Virus record (IMG/VR): IMGVR_UViG_3300044632_000685 | Location: 1-32,361 of that record | DNA length: 32,361 nt | Reading direction: 5' to 3' (one strand) | DNA from: a virus | In this document: one piece after another, positions 1 to 6,905 of the stretch | How the letters are laid out: the number at the start of each line of letters is the position of its first letter | Numbering within the stretch: the first letter of the stretch is position 1 | Notes under the pieces: generated by a model | What the model was told of the DNA's origin: nothing | The model's database searches: none | What the model saw: the letters and a program-made list of their open reading frames with translations, nothing else | Position numbers and translations under genes: made by a program

Positions 1-127
1 GAGGAACAGGGGTTCCAGTTGGAGTTGGAGTTGGAGGAACAGGGGTTCCAGTTGGAGTTGGAGTTGGAGGAACAGGGGTTCCAGTTGGAGTTGGAGTTGG
101 AGGAACAGGGGTTCCAGTTGGAGTTGG
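1..127 (-). repeat. 33-bp tandem repeat coding for an 11-aa Pro/Thr unit
   Basis: Units start at 33, 66 and 99, with a partial unit 1-32. They are identical in sequence until divergence at about base 128. Each 33-bp unit encodes PTPTPTGTPVP on the minus strand and preserves the frame. Such perfect DNA identity points to recent expansion and makes length change by slippage or recombination likely. Confidence 0.95.
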
Positions 128-622
128 CGGTTCGAGTTCAACCGATGATAAAGAAAACCCTAATACCAAAGATCCTGTATTATAATAATACAATGTAAAA
201 TATTCATCATTTATAGTAGATAATGTACATTTTTGTGTGACATATAACGATGGAACATCACTAGCAATTAAATTCGTAGTAGTTATTCCTAAATTACAAT
301 CATAAAAATCGGCTGGATTAAAATTATTTTGAAGAGTAAATCCATCCAATCCATCTATAAAAAATTTAAAATTGTTTACTAATTCATCAACAGTAAAATA
401 ATAATTTTCTTGAGAATTTAAATTCATAACAAAACCATTATTATCAATTGTTACATATATGGGATTGTTATTTTTTTGAACAAAAATATTTTTGAGATAA
501 TTTACAATATCGTTTAAAGTAGTTCTAAATTCAGCAGAACCATCATTCTTGTAACCAACCAAAAAATCGCCGCTCAGTAAAGAAGATTTAGAATCAAAAT
601 CAGTAAAATTAATAGATGCCAT
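1..622 (-). CDS. Tail-fibre-like protein with Pro/Thr repeat linker, 3' end outside window
   Basis: An open frame starts at ATG 622 (MASINFTDFDSKSSLL) and stays open to the left edge, about 207 codons. The N-terminus carries GDFLVGYKNDGSAEFRTTL (residues about 18-36), which resembles the start of the fibre-like protein at 29898. Residues about 37-160 are β-rich with no recognised domain. From about residue 165 the protein becomes an 11-residue repeat, PTPTPTGTPVP, encoded by a 33-bp tandem DNA repeat that continues past the edge. By analogy with the other linker proteins here, a C-terminal tag or globular domain probably follows outside the window. A perfect T4-type late box TATAAATA lies 8 nt before the start. 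Role in the virion surface or tail fibre is inferred from neighbours and architecture; the exact function is unknown. Confidence 0.75.
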   Translation of the reverse strand, partial: MASINFTDFDSKSSLLSGDFLVGYKNDGSAEFRTTLNDIVNYLKNIFVQKNNNPIYVTIDNNGFVMNLNSQENYYFTVDELVNNFKFFIDGLDGFTLQNNFNPADFYDCNLGITTTNLIASDVPSLYVTQKCTLSTINDEYFTLYYYNTGSLVLGFSLSSVELEPPTPTGTPVPPTPTPTGTPVPPTPTPTGTPVPPTPTPTGTPVP

Positions 623-630
623 ATATCATA

Positions 631-638
631 TATTTATA
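631..638 (-). promoter_or_regulatory. Candidate late promoter box TATAAATA
   Basis: On the minus strand this reads TATAAATA, exactly the T4 late-promoter consensus, ending 8 nt before ATG 622. No Shine-Dalgarno is present. Transcription starting about 6 nt downstream would leave almost no leader. Confidence 0.55.
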
Positions 639-671
639 TTAAAGTTATCGCATTTTTATTTTCTATATCTC

Positions 672-2204
672 TTAAACTTTTCCAGTTATTGAATATATAT
701 TTGAAATATTTGATTGAATCCTAAATAAATCTTTTCCAGAAATTGTTTTTAAACTTTTTCCAGATATTGAATATATGTTATTTTGAGTTCCTTCTGGGGT
801 AGGGGTAGGTGTTGGTGTTAAAGTAGGAGTTACCGTAGGTGTCGGTGTAAGAGTAGGAGTAGGAGTTACCGTAGGTGTAGGTGTCGGTGTAAGAGTAAGA
901 GTAGGTGTTGGTGTAAGAGTAGGTGTTGGTGTAAGAGTAGGTGTTGGTGTAAGAGTAGGTGTTGGTGTAAGAGTAGGTGTTGGTGTAAGAGTTACCGTAG
1001 GAGTTAAAGTTGGTGTAGGAGTCGGAGTAACATGGAAAACAAATAAACCACTATTTCCACATTCTTTACATTCTAAACCTTGTGCGTCTGGATACGCACT
1101 AACCATTGGTAATTGTTTATCTTTACTTAAAACACCATAACCAGCTTCGTTTTCTATTATTACGTCGATATAACCAGTTTTTTGCGGTATTTGGGGAAAA
1201 TCAAAACTTAAAAAGTTTTCATTATATAATGTAAATTCTGGAACAACTATTCCCCTAAAGGCAGGGTATTTATTTGCCATTTTAGGTATTGCTGAAAATG
1301 GATGAAAAAAACTAACACCATTAAACATTTCTTCGTTAGAAGAACTTAAATATACATTTTTAACATCGAAAAATGATTTACCATATATATCAATTTTTGG
1401 TAAATTTATATTTCCCAGTTGATTGTAACCCAAAATCATACACGGTTCCAAGTTTCTAGGTTGAGGTCTAGCAGAAATAGTAACAGTTTCAGTATAAAGT
1501 TCATCAACATCTTTCAGTAATTGTTCATTACTTTCTATAGCAGAAAAATCAGCGTTTATGACATATATTTTTCTGTAAATTTCATCTATTTTTTTAAACA
1601 ACCAACCTTTTATAGTAAAAGATGTATCTGCTGTTATTCTGTATGCTTGAGTTGGACCCGCATCATTTGGATATTGTAATGATATATTACCATTCCACAA
1701 AACCTCACTTCTTATTTCGTAAGGAACAAGTGAATTTTCTAATGTTGGCGTTTTCCAAGATATTATAATATACGGATCACAATATGGAGCAAAATTTGAT
1801 ATAAGTTGATCCATATCATTTTGATATTTTGTTATCAATGTCATATTGACACCAATATTAATCGGTATTGGTTGTGGTATATTTTTTACAAAATCGGATG
1901 GTGTTATTGTTGTATTATATGGAACAACAAAACCATCGTTTTTATTAACAACTCTGGTTTGATCTCTAGATATGCCACCAATGCTTACTGCAATTGCAGG
2001 TACTGTTATTCCACCAGGTGCGGGGTTTTGTAAACTATTGAATATTCTTTGTTTTGGACCATAAACATAATTTACCTTAATATCATTGGGAGGAGTTACT
2101 ATGTTTTTTTGATTATCATATCTCTTGATAAGAACATCATTAAAAGCACCAACAAACTGTTCTAAAACTGTTTGGATTTCCCAATAAAACGTATAATTTT
2201 TCAC
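672..2204 (-). CDS. gp15: gp15-like tail terminator / sheath stabiliser with long decorated C-terminus
   Basis: Start is GTG 2204; no ATG lies in frame close upstream. Residues about 1-235 match the pattern of T4 gp15, which caps the tail tube and sheath and joins the tail to the neck: [11 protein letters not shown] near 21, [32 protein letters not shown] near 116-135, FAPYCDPYI, and [13 protein letters not shown] near 192-203. T4 gp15 is 272 aa; this protein is 510 aa. Residues about 250-365 look like a TIG/Ig-type domain ([21 protein letters not shown], then [15 protein letters not shown]). Two cysteines follow (ECKEC), then a Pro/Thr/Leu linker (about 394-470) and a 40-aa tail with [18 protein letters not shown]. 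The homology call is from memory of gp15 sequences. The extension is the odd part and suggests surface display at the head-tail junction. Confidence 0.72.
   Translation of the reverse strand: MKNYTFYWEIQTVLEQFVGAFNDVLIKRYDNQKNIVTPPNDIKVNYVYGPKQRIFNSLQNPAPGGITVPAIAVSIGGISRDQTRVVNKNDGFVVPYNTTITPSDFVKNIPQPIPINIGVNMTLITKYQNDMDQLISNFAPYCDPYIIISWKTPTLENSLVPYEIRSEVLWNGNISLQYPNDAGPTQAYRITADTSFTIKGWLFKKIDEIYRKIYVINADFSAIESNEQLLKDVDELYTETVTISARPQPRNLEPCMILGYNQLGNINLPKIDIYGKSFFDVKNVYLSSSNEEMFNGVSFFHPFSAIPKMANKYPAFRGIVVPEFTLYNENFLSFDFPQIPQKTGYIDVIIENEAGYGVLSKDKQLPMVSAYPDAQGLECKECGNSGLFVFHVTPTPTPTLTPTVTLTPTPTLTPTPTLTPTPTLTPTPTLTPTPTLTLTPTPTPTVTPTPTLTPTPTVTPTLTPTPTPTPEGTQNNIYSISGKSLKTISGKDLFRIQSNISNIYSITGKV
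795..1027 (-). repeat. Pro/Thr/Leu linker with five perfect 18-bp repeats
   Basis: The whole stretch encodes alternating T-P. Bases 901-990 are five perfect copies of the 18-bp unit GTAGGTGTTGGTGTAAGA (plus-strand reading), coding TPTPTL on the minus strand. Flanking copies are degenerate. The DNA unit differs from those at 1-127 and 29313-29814, so each linker expanded separately. Confidence 0.95.
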
Positions 2205-2210
2205 TACATA

Positions 2211-2218
2211 TATTTACA
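2211..2218 (-). promoter_or_regulatory. Candidate late promoter box TGTAAATA
   Basis: Minus-strand TGTAAATA ends 6 nt before the GTG start of the gp15-like gene, in the 15-nt gap after the helicase stop codon. One mismatch from TATAAATA. Confidence 0.4.
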
Positions 2219-2219
2219 T

Positions 2220-3872
2220 CTAAACTAATCTATCTAAAAAATGTTTAGGCAAATTTTGTTTTTCCCTCATTATAGCATCGACTATTACTGCATCTAATAT
2301 ATATGTTATCGAATAATCTCCAGATGATCTTGTGCATCTACCACACATCTGAATAAGCTTATTCAACATCTTCATTGTGTAATGTTTTGGATTTGCGTCC
2401 ATCATTTTTTTAATTCTTTTTGAACTCAATGGTAGATATGGTGATTTTAAAATTATTTGAAATCTACCTAAATCATCATCGAGACTAATTCCTGTATCTA
2501 AAGATGGACTAACTAACACGGTAGGTTCATTTGTGTTTTTATGAACGTTTAACATTTCTTCATTGGTAGAAGAAATGTCTTTGAATAAAAACCTTGAATT
2601 GTTTCTTGTTTTAAATTGCAGTTTATTTGCAATAAAATTTGTGTGAGTATGAATGACTCCTTTTTCATTAGAATGCTTATCACACAAACTTACAGCAGCA
2701 TCTAACACATGAGGTAGGTTTTGCTCCATTGTGTTGTATGAAAGTTTGAATTTTTTACTGCAAAATATTGGAGACTTTTTGGGGTCAAATGTTGATTCGG
2801 ATTCAAAATATTCATAATCATCTATACCTAAACTTTTAGCAAATTCTTTATGATTACTTAAAGTTGCAGACATCATCAATACTTTATCTGCACCGGAAAA
2901 TATATTTTTTGCGATAGGTTTTATGTCATATGGACATAAAACTAAACTATCACTATCTCTTTTCTCGACCAAATAAGAAGAAGAATCCCAATATTCCAAA
3001 GTTTCTTGTAATGAATTAAATATTCTATTCAGTTTCGATAATTTTTGCATTTCTTTAAAATATGCTTTATCGCCACTATCCATATCGTTTAGTGTTGTTT
3101 TTATAGATTCAACACGATTCTCTAATTGAACATATACATCTTGTAACCAAAATAAAACAGATTTTGAATCATCTGTTAGAATTTTTTTATATTTTATGTT
3201 TTCATTATCTATCTGTGAATATTTTAATTCAAAAGTATACTTGGATACAAGTTCATCTTCCAACCCACTTGCTTCATCACAAATATAAATTTCACGTTTC
3301 CTTAAAAATGAAGGAAGATTGAAAAATACCCTATAGTTTAAAATAGGTGTTTTCGATGATAATGCATTATTTCTGGCTTTATAGTATGGACACCTATCAC
3401 AATCAAAACAATTTTGTTTTAATTTTTTGGAAAAAAGACAAGGTGCATTTTCAGCACTATAAGCAGAATCAACATCACATTGATAATTGTTTTTTCCTTT
3501 AATGGTTGGAATATCGTTGAATAAATTCTGATATTGATCTTGTAAAGATTTTGTGATTGTTAAAATATAAGAACTACTAGGATCTGCATTTAAAAAATCA
3601 GATTCATGGATGTAATCACCGTTCTTATTTTTTTTATAAACTGAATAATCATTGATTAATGACTTCAGTTTATAGCTCATATCTCTTGTTGAGTTACCAA
3701 CAGTAACTCCAATATGACTTTTACCAGAACCAGTTGGTAAACACGCTATAATATATTTTTTGTTTGACGCAAAACATTTTTGTATCTTTTCAAGAGCTTC
3801 AACTTGTTGAAGCCTCGGTGTTGAATTTGACGGAAAATGCGACGATAGTGATTTATCTTCTAAAGTTTTCAA
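2220..3872 (-). CDS. XPD/DinG-type superfamily 2 helicase with Fe-S cluster cysteines
   Basis: An ATP-driven DNA helicase, probably 5'-3' by family. Motif I is LPTGSGKSH (about 45-53). Motif II is CDEAS (about 198-202), DEAS in place of the usual DEAH. Between them lie cysteines 132, 145, 155, 158 and 161, in the place and rough spacing of the 4Fe-4S domain of XPD, Rad3 and DinG. Later come MMSATLS, GVIHTHTNF, LVSPSLDTGISL and QMCGRCTRS (motif VI). At 550 aa it is compact for the family. The start appears to be TTG 3872: an in-frame TAG lies four codons upstream and the next Met is after motif I. The start overlaps the upstream gene by 20 bp, suggesting translational coupling. T4 itself uses UvsW and Dda, which lack this cluster, so the type is unusual for the group. 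Likely role is replication, repair or recombination-intermediate processing. Confidence 0.85.
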   Translation of the reverse strand: MKTLEDKSLSSHFPSNSTPRLQQVEALEKIQKCFASNKKYIIACLPTGSGKSHIGVTVGNSTRDMSYKLKSLINDYSVYKKNKNGDYIHESDFLNADPSSSYILTITKSLQDQYQNLFNDIPTIKGKNNYQCDVDSAYSAENAPCLFSKKLKQNCFDCDRCPYYKARNNALSSKTPILNYRVFFNLPSFLRKREIYICDEASGLEDELVSKYTFELKYSQIDNENIKYKKILTDDSKSVLFWLQDVYVQLENRVESIKTTLNDMDSGDKAYFKEMQKLSKLNRIFNSLQETLEYWDSSSYLVEKRDSDSLVLCPYDIKPIAKNIFSGADKVLMMSATLSNHKEFAKSLGIDDYEYFESESTFDPKKSPIFCSKKFKLSYNTMEQNLPHVLDAAVSLCDKHSNEKGVIHTHTNFIANKLQFKTRNNSRFLFKDISSTNEEMLNVHKNTNEPTVLVSPSLDTGISLDDDLGRFQIILKSPYLPLSSKRIKKMMDANPKHYTMKMLNKLIQMCGRCTRSSGDYSITYILDAVIVDAIMREKQNLPKHFLDRLV

Positions 3873-4113
3873 GACTTCTAACTATATCAACATTCACTAT
3901 TTTTTTCAAGCAAGAACATGGAAAAAAAGAAAGATTTTGTGAATCTCTTCCAACATTTAATCTACCATAACACTTTTTACAGTTGTCTTTTGGTTTCTGT
4001 GTCAACGGAAGCTGTCCTTCGTCTAAATATTTTACATCATCTTCAAGTATTTCATATACTGTTCCCGAAAAAATACTGTAAGCATATACGATTTTATTGT
4101 TCATAGTTTCCAT
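3853..4113 (-). CDS. Small Cys4 (probable zinc-binding) protein
   Basis: An 86-aa protein. The first half is unremarkable; residues 45-48 are CKKC and residues 66-68 are CSC, a four-cysteine arrangement typical of a small zinc ribbon. The C-terminus is basic (ENFRR). ATG 4113 is used here; Met4 (4104) is an alternative. It overlaps the gene upstream by 20 bp and the helicase downstream by 20 bp, so the three are probably translated from one message. A nucleic-acid-binding partner of the helicase is possible but only inferred from position. No family recognised. Confidence 0.65.
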   Translation of the reverse strand: METMNNKIVYAYSIFSGTVYEILEDDVKYLDEGQLPLTQKPKDNCKKCYGRLNVGRDSQNLSFFPCSCLKKIVNVDIVRSLENFRR

Positions 4114-4456
4114 CTATTGTTAATATGGTATCCCAAAATTTATTTCCTGCAATTTTTTTAGGATATAAAATTAAATTTGTTTCAATTTCCGGTGAAAACT
4201 TTGATAGAGTTTTTATTCTATAATCAAAAAAAACCAAATTGTCTTCTTCATGAATTTCAACACCATATGGAATTGGAATTTCAATTTTTTCTTTCTCTTT
4301 TTTTGCAGTTTTCATTATGAAAACCAAATAGAAATTTTTTTGATAAAAAAGTATTAATTTTCCTTTTTTATAAATTTTTTTATTTACTTCTAAAGTAATT
4401 TCTTTTTGTAAAAGAAACTTACATGCATTTTCTAATTCAGATCCATGAATAGTCAT
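4094..4456 (-). CDS. Hypothetical protein, 120 aa
   Basis: No family recognised. The start ATG 4456 lies 1 nt after the stop of the upstream gene, and the end overlaps the Cys4 gene by 20 bp. The protein alternates charged and β-type segments (KGKLILFYQKNFYLVFIMKT, then NLVFFDYRIKTL) and is lysine-rich in the middle, with no signal peptide and no clear membrane helix. Tight packing within the replication block is the main support for it being a real gene. Confidence 0.65.
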   Translation of the reverse strand: MTIHGSELENACKFLLQKEITLEVNKKIYKKGKLILFYQKNFYLVFIMKTAKKEKEKIEIPIPYGVEIHEEDNLVFFDYRIKTLSKFSPEIETNLILYPKKIAGNKFWDTILTIDGNYEQ

Positions 4457-4457
4457 A

Positions 4458-4850
4458 TTACTTGTCTATAAAATTTTTCTTTTGAGATGCAGTCATTTTT
4501 AAAACAACCTTATCAAAAAAATTGAAAAATTTTGCTTGATCAGCTTTCGTGGTTAAATTGAAAAAAGTAGCTATTTCACAGCTTTCGGCTGGTATAGCTC
4601 TCCAATTCTGCATTATAATGTCCCACACAACAACAAGACCTTTGGATTCGGCATTGTAAGGTGGGTTTTGAGTAGGTCTAACAAAGTTTAATATATTTTT
4701 TCCTATATCGCCATTAAGAAGTTGAACGTTTAAAGTGCAAAGAATTCTTCTATTTGGGGGAAACCCCAATTTTTTATTCCTACGTTTAAATTTTATTTCA
4801 ACAACAGATTGTTGGCATATTTTTTTTAAACTTGAAACACCTAAACCCAT
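4458..4850 (-). CDS. Small protein, possible SH3-like β-barrel (DUF2693-like)
   Basis: A 130-aa protein. Residues about 8-95 have the layout of a small phage β-barrel family: an N-terminal helix with a basic strand (VVEIKFKRRNKK), RRILCTLNVQLL, a polar loop with PTQNPPYNAESKG, then LVVVWDIIMQNWRAIPAESC, where a statement such as V-x-W-D-x-x-x-x-x-W-R is followed by a closing strand. This resembles DUF2693 SH3-fold proteins that occur in many phages with unknown role. The C-terminal 35 residues are helical and lysine-rich. Start ATG 4850 is 4 bp from the stop of the co-chaperonin gene. The fold assignment is tentative and the function is not known. Confidence 0.6.
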   Translation of the reverse strand: MGLGVSSLKKICQQSVVEIKFKRRNKKLGFPPNRRILCTLNVQLLNGDIGKNILNFVRPTQNPPYNAESKGLVVVWDIIMQNWRAIPAESCEIATFFNLTTKADQAKFFNFFDKVVLKMTASQKKNFIDK

Positions 4851-4853
4851 ATT

Positions 4854-5237
4854 TTAATTTTTGTTTTCTGAACAAATTCCAAAAATTCTTGATTCGTTTA
4901 AAAAAACTATGTGTTTCATATCATTCATGTTTGCTACCTGAATACCTTTGTCATTAGGAAAAACCACAATATCTCCCTCTTTTACTGTTTTACATGCAGG
5001 ACCAGCCAAAATAACTTCAGCCAATCTCCAAGTAAAATTTACAGCATTAATTGGAAGATATATACTACCTCTTTTTATTTCAGTTCCATCTTCACTTACA
5101 TCGATATATCGACACATCAAAATATCATCTAATACTTTTGTAAGCTTCCAACCATCTAAATTAAAATCTTGTCCTAGATAATGATCGATTTGTATTTTTC
5201 CGCCAATTAAGTCTTCTTGTTCTGGTCTTGCTATCAT
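4854..5237 (-). CDS. GroES-like co-chaperonin (gp31 role)
   Basis: A 127-aa protein whose residues about 31-122 follow GroES: DDILMCRYIDVSEDGTEIKRG, a GSIYLP segment in the place of the GroES mobile loop (GGIVL), RLAEVILAGP (GroES GEVLAVG), VKEGDIVVFPNDKGIQV (GroES VKVGDIVIFNDGYGV) and VFLNESRIFGIC (GroES LIMSESDILAI). The first 30 residues are an extension. GroES caps GroEL so that enclosed proteins can fold. In T4 the distantly related gp31 replaces host GroES so that the major capsid protein gp23 fits in the cage; the same role is inferred here. It lies between the clamp-loader subunit (8-bp gap) and the small β-barrel gene. A TAAATAAA box 7 nt before the ATG might allow separate expression. 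Confidence 0.8.
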   Translation of the reverse strand: MIARPEQEDLIGGKIQIDHYLGQDFNLDGWKLTKVLDDILMCRYIDVSEDGTEIKRGSIYLPINAVNFTWRLAEVILAGPACKTVKEGDIVVFPNDKGIQVANMNDMKHIVFLNESRIFGICSENKN

Positions 5238-5244
5238 ATTATAT

Positions 5245-5252
5245 TTTATTTA
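5245..5252 (-). promoter_or_regulatory. Candidate TAAATAAA box before co-chaperonin gene
   Basis: Minus-strand TAAATAAA includes the gp62 stop codon and ends 7 nt before ATG 5237. The position fits the start-proximal boxes of virion genes, but in such A/T-rich DNA chance is a serious alternative. Confidence 0.25.
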
Positions 5253-5611
5253 CTAATGCTTTTAAATTCTTCAAGTTGTTTTTCTAAAAAAATTATTTCT
5301 TTGATAGATACTTCTTTATTTTCTGCTAAATTTTTTATTTCACCAATATCAACATCTTCTATTTTTGTTTTTTTAATATAATCTATTTTACGATTATGTT
5401 TAGGTAAAATTGCTTTATAAAAATTAAAATAAGGAATATCCTTATTTTTTGTAAGCCATCTGTTACTGGTAAGATTGATTATGTTACAAAAATCATTCGA
5501 TGCCATTGTTAACCATCGATTAACAATGTAACAAGAAACATCATCAAAATCTGAAATATTGGATTTCTTTTTTAAAATCCAATTTAAAACATCAAATAGT
5601 TTATTATTCAT
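5246..5611 (-). CDS. gp62: Clamp-loader small subunit, gp62-like
   Basis: A 121-aa protein. Residues about 4-70 have the pattern of the short gp62 proteins of marine T4-like phages: a hydrophobic helix LFDVLNWILKKK, DVSCYIVNRWLTM (the Y-x-x-N-R-[WF]-L-[ST]-M motif), NRWLTKNKDIPYFNFYKAILPKHNRKIDYIKK, then a lysine-rich helical end. gp62 works with gp44 to load the gp45 sliding clamp on DNA at primer ends. It is shorter than T4 gp62 (187 aa). The ATG overlaps the glycosyltransferase stop (TGATG), showing translational coupling. gp44 and gp45 are not in the window. The family call is from pattern memory, not an alignment. Confidence 0.6.
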   Translation of the reverse strand: MNNKLFDVLNWILKKKSNISDFDDVSCYIVNRWLTMASNDFCNIINLTSNRWLTKNKDIPYFNFYKAILPKHNRKIDYIKKTKIEDVDIGEIKNLAENKEVSIKEIIFLEKQLEEFKSISK

Positions 5612-6276
5612 CAGTTACAATATTTATTTTTAAAAATTTCTGCACTCTTTTTCCATTCATCAGACATCATACTATCACCCAAACCAAAATGTGTAACTTT
5701 CAATGGATATACGCCGATTTTAAGTCTATTTTTGTTAGCATTCAAGCAAAAAGAAATATCATAATGATGGAAATCAAAAGATTCATCGAATCGTGTGTTT
5801 GTTTCTAGTAATTTGTTAACATCTACTCCTATAAACAAACCATCAATAACTAATGCACGAGAATCAGTTGGTCCAAAAACTGTAGTCCAGTATATTTTAT
5901 CTTTAGAGTGCGAAACTTCTCCAACCATATCTTTTCTTTCACACATCATATGCCATGCTGTTACATGAGATGCCAAATTACATTTTTTTGAACCTGCTAA
6001 ACCAACTATATCATATTTATCAAAAGCCAAAGATATTTTTTCATCAAAAAATAAATCTTCTATTAAAACATCATCGTGGATGAACAATAGATAATTGTTT
6101 TTAAATTCCTCTGTAATAAATGAATTATACAATTTAGGCAATCCAATTTTGTTTTCATAACGAATTATTGAATTGTTTTTAATTCCAAGTTTATCGATGG
6201 ACAATGAAAGTTGTGATTCTTTTTTAAAATCATCAGAGTTTTTTTGAGTTGCACATATAATTTTATAGTTTTTCAT
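5611..6276 (-). CDS. Glycosyltransferase family 2-like (GT-A, StrF-type) protein
   Basis: A 221-aa protein with the layout of the phage/bacterial glycosyltransferase group represented by Pfam Glyco_tranf_2_5. It has an N-terminal β-α start (KNYKIICATQ), NKIGLPKLYNSF (about 42-53), the acidic metal/sugar-nucleotide site FIHDDV (about 65-70, HDD in place of DxD), an IVGLAGS strand, VIDGLFIGVDV (acceptor-side loop) and FDFHHYDISFCL. There is no membrane segment, so it is cytoplasmic. The substrate is unknown: DNA bases (as with T4 α/β-gt), host envelope sugars or phage virion proteins are all possible. The last would be interesting because of the threonine-rich linkers nearby. It is the first gene of the run towards gp62, with which it overlaps by 1 nt. 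Confidence 0.72.
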   Translation of the reverse strand: MKNYKIICATQKNSDDFKKESQLSLSIDKLGIKNNSIIRYENKIGLPKLYNSFITEEFKNNYLLFIHDDVLIEDLFFDEKISLAFDKYDIVGLAGSKKCNLASHVTAWHMMCERKDMVGEVSHSKDKIYWTTVFGPTDSRALVIDGLFIGVDVNKLLETNTRFDESFDFHHYDISFCLNANKNRLKIGVYPLKVTHFGLGDSMMSDEWKKSAEIFKNKYCN

Positions 6277-6308
6277 GAAATGTTTAAATAAAAAGTAAAT
6301 ATCTAAGG

Positions 6309-6316
6309 TAAATAAT
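6309..6316 (+). promoter_or_regulatory. Candidate late promoter box TAAATAAT
   Basis: GTAAATAAT ends 4 nt before ATG 6321 in the 44-nt divergent gap between the glycosyltransferase (minus) and the lone plus-strand gene. Confidence 0.4.
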
Positions 6317-6320
6317 AATA

Positions 6321-6905
6321 ATGAAAGTTTCTACAAAGTCAAAAAAGAAAAGCGCAAAAAAAAGCAAAACGAATAATGAAGTTTCTAGAATTTTGCATAA
6401 CAATATGCACCGTTTAAACATAGAAGAAAAAAGCGATTTGCCTTTTCTTCGAAATTTTTTATTTTCTTTAATCAAAGAACAAGAAGAAGAAGGTTTACCG
6501 TCTTCTGCTGGAGATGAACCAAAAACACCACAAGACTTTACTCCCGAACAGAATCAAAAAGATTTGGAACAATCATTAGACCCAAACACCGATCCATCAA
6601 AATTTGATGTTCAAGGCGTTTCTCCAGAATATACAGTTCAACACATAGAGAAAATTTTAAAATGGTCTAAGAAATTAGACGAGTTTGCTATGTTTTTAAA
6701 TAGTCCAACAGAAGATTCTTTGCATAAAATTTTAGCAGACAACGATAGAAGTGGTAGTTTACTCAAAGGCGTTACTAGAAAAGCATCTGACTCGATTACA
6801 AGAATAACAGGAGAAATAGAAAAATTAAAAGCAGTTCTTGACACATATATTAACACTGCTCCTAAAAAACTCAGAGATCAAGACAGTATCAAACTAGCTG
6901 GATAA
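6321..6905 (+). CDS. Hypothetical acidic, helical protein; possible internal head protein
   Basis: A 194-aa protein, the only plus-strand gene in the minus-strand replication block. It starts with a lysine cluster (KSKKKSAKKSKT), then helical sequence up to FLFSLIKEQEEEG, a Pro/Gln/Asp-rich linker (about 57-95) and a helical C-terminal half with RITGEIEKLKAVLDTYI. LIKE|Q at about residue 54 fits the T4 prohead protease preference (L/I-x-E). This leads to the inference of a core or internal head protein, as in the small gene at 8859. Its 3' end overlaps the primase 3' end by 12 bp. A TAAATAAT box just before the ATG suggests late expression, separate from the surrounding replication genes. No family recognised. 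Confidence 0.65.
   Translation: MKVSTKSKKKSAKKSKTNNEVSRILHNNMHRLNIEEKSDLPFLRNFLFSLIKEQEEEGLPSSAGDEPKTPQDFTPEQNQKDLEQSLDPNTDPSKFDVQGVSPEYTVQHIEKILKWSKKLDEFAMFLNSPTEDSLHKILADNDRSGSLLKGVTRKASDSITRITGEIEKLKAVLDTYINTAPKKLRDQDSIKLAG

Noticed and set aside
1-127. CRISPR-like array of 33-bp repeats
   Set aside because: The repeats are directly adjacent with no spacers and are in frame inside a coding sequence.
4948-5181. Plus-strand open frame of 77 codons
   Set aside because: It lies entirely opposite the GroES-like gene, which has clear homology; treated as a shadow frame.
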